Translations under genes and position numbers: made by a program | Shown here: in pieces, positions 33,250 to 34,975 of the stretch | Numbering within the stretch: the first letter of the stretch is position 1 | How the letters are laid out: each line of letters opens with the position of its first letter | Assembly (NCBI RefSeq): GCF_016900655.1 | Contig: NZ_JACJKH010000030.1 | Location: forward strand, 1 to 34,975 | DNA from: Drancourtella massiliensis | GTDB taxonomy: Bacteria; Bacillota; Clostridia; Lachnospirales; Lachnospiraceae | DNA length: 34,975 bases | Direction of reading: 5' to 3' | The notes under the pieces: generated by a model | Told to the model about the DNA's origin: nothing | Databases searched by the model: none | The model's input: only the letters and a program-made list of their open reading frames with translations

Positions 33250-33960
33250 TTAACTGGCGTTTGGGCAGGTAAAAACACTAATCATAATCTTCCTATTTTC
33301 ATAATCCATTTTCACCCAGTAATCCCTTATTGTCTGCCCCACATGCCAATCCTGCAGTGAATAGATTTCTAATGTTTTAAAATCCACCAGACACAGCGGT
33401 ATCGGTCCTTTCTTTTCCCGATTCCACTTGCTGATCTCCATAGATTCCAGCACTTTATCCAGACATTCCTGACAGAGATTTTCACGCAGAAACTCCATAT
33501 CCACAGAATACTTCTCTGGCAGTGTAACCTCAATAGAAGCCATCCCTCTAGACGGCGTTTCTTCTGCATGATAAATGATTTCTCCTGTATTCCCAGTAGT
33601 AATGCAAGTATAACCGTTATCCAGTCCATATTGCCGATCTTCTTCATATTCTTCAGTTTTAAAATCCAACACATACCAGTCATTTAAAGAAATTAATCCT
33701 ATGGTATCAAACTGCCGATAATAGTTCATCAGGCTCCAGTCATTACTTCCACATAAACAGCAGGCAGCTTTTTCTTTTAGAGTGGATTCTGCACCCACAT
33801 AGGAAATCTCAGCCCTTCCTCCGCTATGCAACCATTTCTCGTATATTTCCTCCCCAAAATACACGGCACCGATCAAAAGAACAAATACAACAATCATGCT
33901 CCAGAACATCCATACCGGGATTCTGTAATACTTGGATTTCCTTTTCTCTGTTTCCTGCAT
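33250..33960 (-). CDS. Membrane-anchored protein of unknown function
   Basis: The 236-residue protein has a short basic cytosolic start (K-R-K-S-K-Y-Y-R), one membrane helix (V-W-M-F-W-S-M-I-V-V-F-V-L-L-I-G-A-V-Y-F) and an extracytoplasmic part of about 200 residues. This contains C-C-L-C near residue 68 and C-Q-E-C near residue 160, which could bind metal or form disulfides. No enzyme motif is seen. It may belong to the conjugation or cell-surface part of the element. The start overlaps no other gene. Confidence 0.7.
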   Translation of the reverse strand: MQETEKRKSKYYRIPVWMFWSMIVVFVLLIGAVYFGEEIYEKWLHSGGRAEISYVGAESTLKEKAACCLCGSNDWSLMNYYRQFDTIGLISLNDWYVLDFKTEEYEEDRQYGLDNGYTCITTGNTGEIIYHAEETPSRGMASIEVTLPEKYSVDMEFLRENLCQECLDKVLESMEISKWNREKKGPIPLCLVDFKTLEIYSLQDWHVGQTIRDYWVKMDYENRKIMISVFTCPNAS

Positions 33961-33989
33961 TTCCTCACATCCTTTGTGGAAAAATATTT

Positions 33990-34080
33990 TGTACTTAAAA
34001 TGAGTCCATTTAGAACATTATACCATCATTTGAACTTAAAATGTACTCATATAATGAACTTGATCTGTACTTAAATTAAG
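33990..34080. promoter_or_regulatory. Repeated ACTTAAA motifs in the divergent promoter region
   Basis: GTACTTAAA, GAACTTAAA and GTACTTAAA occur at about 33991, 34032 and 34067, and a TATAAT box lies at 34050-34055. The repeats precede the Arc-like gene and are its likely operators. Confidence 0.45.
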
Positions 34081-34095
34081 ATAAAGGGGATACAC

Positions 34096-34257
34096 ATGGA
34101 AAAGGATAAACATTTAGGTCTGAGAATTGATTCGGAGACACACGCAAAATTGAAAAGTCTTGCTGAGTTTGATGGTCGTTCCATAAACAGCGAAGTGCTT
34201 TATCTGATACGTCAGGCGATTGCACAGCACGAAAAGGACCATGGAACATTAAAATAG
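34096..34257 (+). CDS. Arc-like ribbon-helix-helix DNA-binding protein
   Basis: This 53-residue protein reads H-L-G-L-R-I-D-S-E-T-H-A-K-L-K-S-L-A-E, then D-G-R-S-I-N-S-E-V-L-Y-L-I-R-Q-A-I, a complete Arc/MetJ ribbon-helix-helix fold. It should bind operators as a dimer and probably represses its own promoter, which contains three ACTTAAA motifs. AAGGGGA gives a good ribosome site. A strong terminator follows. Such regulators are common in plasmids and integrative elements. Confidence 0.85.
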   Translation: MEKDKHLGLRIDSETHAKLKSLAEFDGRSINSEVLYLIRQAIAQHEKDHGTLK

Positions 34258-34270
34258 GCAAAAAAAATAT

Positions 34271-34314
34271 ACCGCTTGAAAAGATTTTTTACACCTTTTC
34301 AAGCGGTTGTTTTT
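34271..34314. terminator. Bidirectional terminator
   Basis: A perfect 13-bp stem (ACCGCTTGAAAAG at 34271-34283, complement at 34295-34307) has T-runs on both sides, ending the Arc-like gene and the convergent membrane-protein gene. Confidence 0.8.
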
Positions 34315-34855
34315 ATCCTTCTGCCTTTTTATACAGATACCATCGGAGACCCATATAGATTCCATGCACTCCCAGCAGGAGCAGTACAAGATTGACTGGG
34401 ACAGCTTTTCTGATCCAGTCTCCAAAAAATACCAGTACCGCACCGCTGGCAATCCATATCACTGCACTGATCCAATCCCCGAAACATTCTGCATAGGCTT
34501 TCACTCCTTCGTAGAAAATCCAGACCAATACAGCAGTGATTCCACTGGTAAGTAGGATTGCGGTTCCCCATTCCAGAATTCCATACAGGATTTTAGAAAC
34601 GATAGGATGGGAGATATAGATACTAATCCCTGCCACCGATCTTCCAACTCCTAAAATTCCACCTACCAGCCATGATAGACCTCTCCACATAATCTGAAAG
34701 AACCTGCCTGCATCCTGTGCAAATGCCTGTGATCGGACAGCAGAAAACAGAGTGATCATAACAGAATAAAGAAGCAATCCTAAAAGACTGCCCTCTATCT
34801 CCTGCATCATTCTCCGGTGTCGTCCCGCAAAATAAAGTTCCCGTCTCCTGCACAA
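34313..34855 (-). CDS. Multi-pass membrane protein, probably element-encoded
   Basis: The 180-residue frame has four or five hydrophobic segments, including G-L-L-L-Y-S-V-M-I-T-L-F-S-A-V, A-I-L-L-T-S-G-I-T-A-V-L-V-W-I-F-Y and V-N-L-V-L-L-L-L-G-V-H-G-I-Y. The N-terminus is uncertain: the frame opens at a TTG at 34855 without a clear ribosome site, and M-M-Q-E-I near 34810 is an alternative. Conjugative elements often encode such proteins, but no family is certain. The gene may be truncated at its 5' end. Confidence 0.55.
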   Translation of the reverse strand: MCRRRELYFAGRHRRMMQEIEGSLLGLLLYSVMITLFSAVRSQAFAQDAGRFFQIMWRGLSWLVGGILGVGRSVAGISIYISHPIVSKILYGILEWGTAILLTSGITAVLVWIFYEGVKAYAECFGDWISAVIWIASGAVLVFFGDWIRKAVPVNLVLLLLGVHGIYMGLRWYLYKKAEG

Positions 34856-34908
34856 AGACAGCGAATTATAATAGCAGTCTCATAAATATATCTTTTACAG
34901 TGTGCCAG

Positions 34909-34927
34909 AAAAAGCGGCGCGCTTTTT
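34909..34927. terminator. Short G/C-rich hairpin with A/T flanks
   Basis: AAAAAGCG and CGCTTTTT pair around GCG, followed by T and TCTTGTG. Typical of a bidirectional terminator. Confidence 0.5.
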
Positions 34928-34951
34928 TCTTGTGTGTTTCAGGATATTTCG

Positions 34952-34975
34952 TTATAGTTGTTTTGACAACTATAA
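34952..34975. promoter_or_regulatory. Perfect 9-bp palindrome at the window edge
   Basis: TTATAGTTG-TTTTGA-CAACTATAA. It contains a TTGACA-like -35 box on the plus strand and is a likely operator for a gene beyond the window. Confidence 0.45.

Noticed and set aside
34313-34855. Assigning the membrane protein to a specific conjugation family
   Set aside because: Only hydrophobic segments are clear; no diagnostic motif supports a named family.

Overview
The window reads as low-GC Firmicutes DNA, most likely from a gut Lachnospiraceae/Clostridia chromosome. This is inferred from strong GGAGG ribosome sites, A/T-rich intergenic DNA, TTG/GTG starts, a large serine recombinase and protein families typical of that group. 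No rRNA or tRNA gene was seen. Nearly every gene lies on the minus strand.

Region 1 (1-8.7 kb) looks like ordinary chromosome with small gene clusters. It holds the first codons of an IS110-type transposase cut by the window edge, with a structured hairpin just upstream. It also holds a MATE exporter, a nitroreductase, an eroded XRE regulator, a WYL regulator with a GyrI-like protein, an XRE regulator/PLDc_N/ABC transporter operon, and a GNAT-NUDIX pair.

Region 2 (9-12.8 kb) holds a translationally coupled pair, an SF1 helicase fused to a PD-(D/E)XK-like nuclease followed by a DEDDh exonuclease. Next come a decayed serine recombinase and an intact RelB/ParE-type toxin-antitoxin pair.

Region 3 (13-21.7 kb) is a stacked island. 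A sequence encoding the peptide V-E-T-V-V (the C-terminal part of RlmD/RumA-type rRNA methyltransferases, a known serine-integrase target) occurs three times in the same orientation, near 13.08, 16.05 and 21.58 kb. Between the first two copies lie an uncharacterised cassette (HTH-membrane-coiled-coil protein, 362-aa unknown, small membrane peptide, frameshifted small gene) and a dead recombinase tail. Between the second and third lies a complete type II CBASS anti-phage operon: Cap4 nuclease-SAVED effector, CD-NTase, Cap2 E2-E1 fusion and Cap3 JAB protease.

Region 4 (21.7-35 kb) begins with the large serine recombinase of an integrated element, broken by a one-base frameshift. Its operon of small ORFs faces a divergent XRE repressor across two promoters and two matching palindromic operators. 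Cargo follows: a HIRAN-domain gene, an AlbA_2/ATPase-like regulator broken by one amber codon (both framed by hairpins sharing AGTCTCAT), two small paired genes, a NERD-domain SF1 helicase coupled to a 1,196-aa RecQ-like helicase, membrane proteins and an Arc-like repressor. The far end of this element is not in the window.

The unifying theme is a serine-recombinase hotspot that has collected defence cassettes: one recognisable system (CBASS), two helicase/nuclease pairs that could be defence systems, and one cassette with no function I can name.
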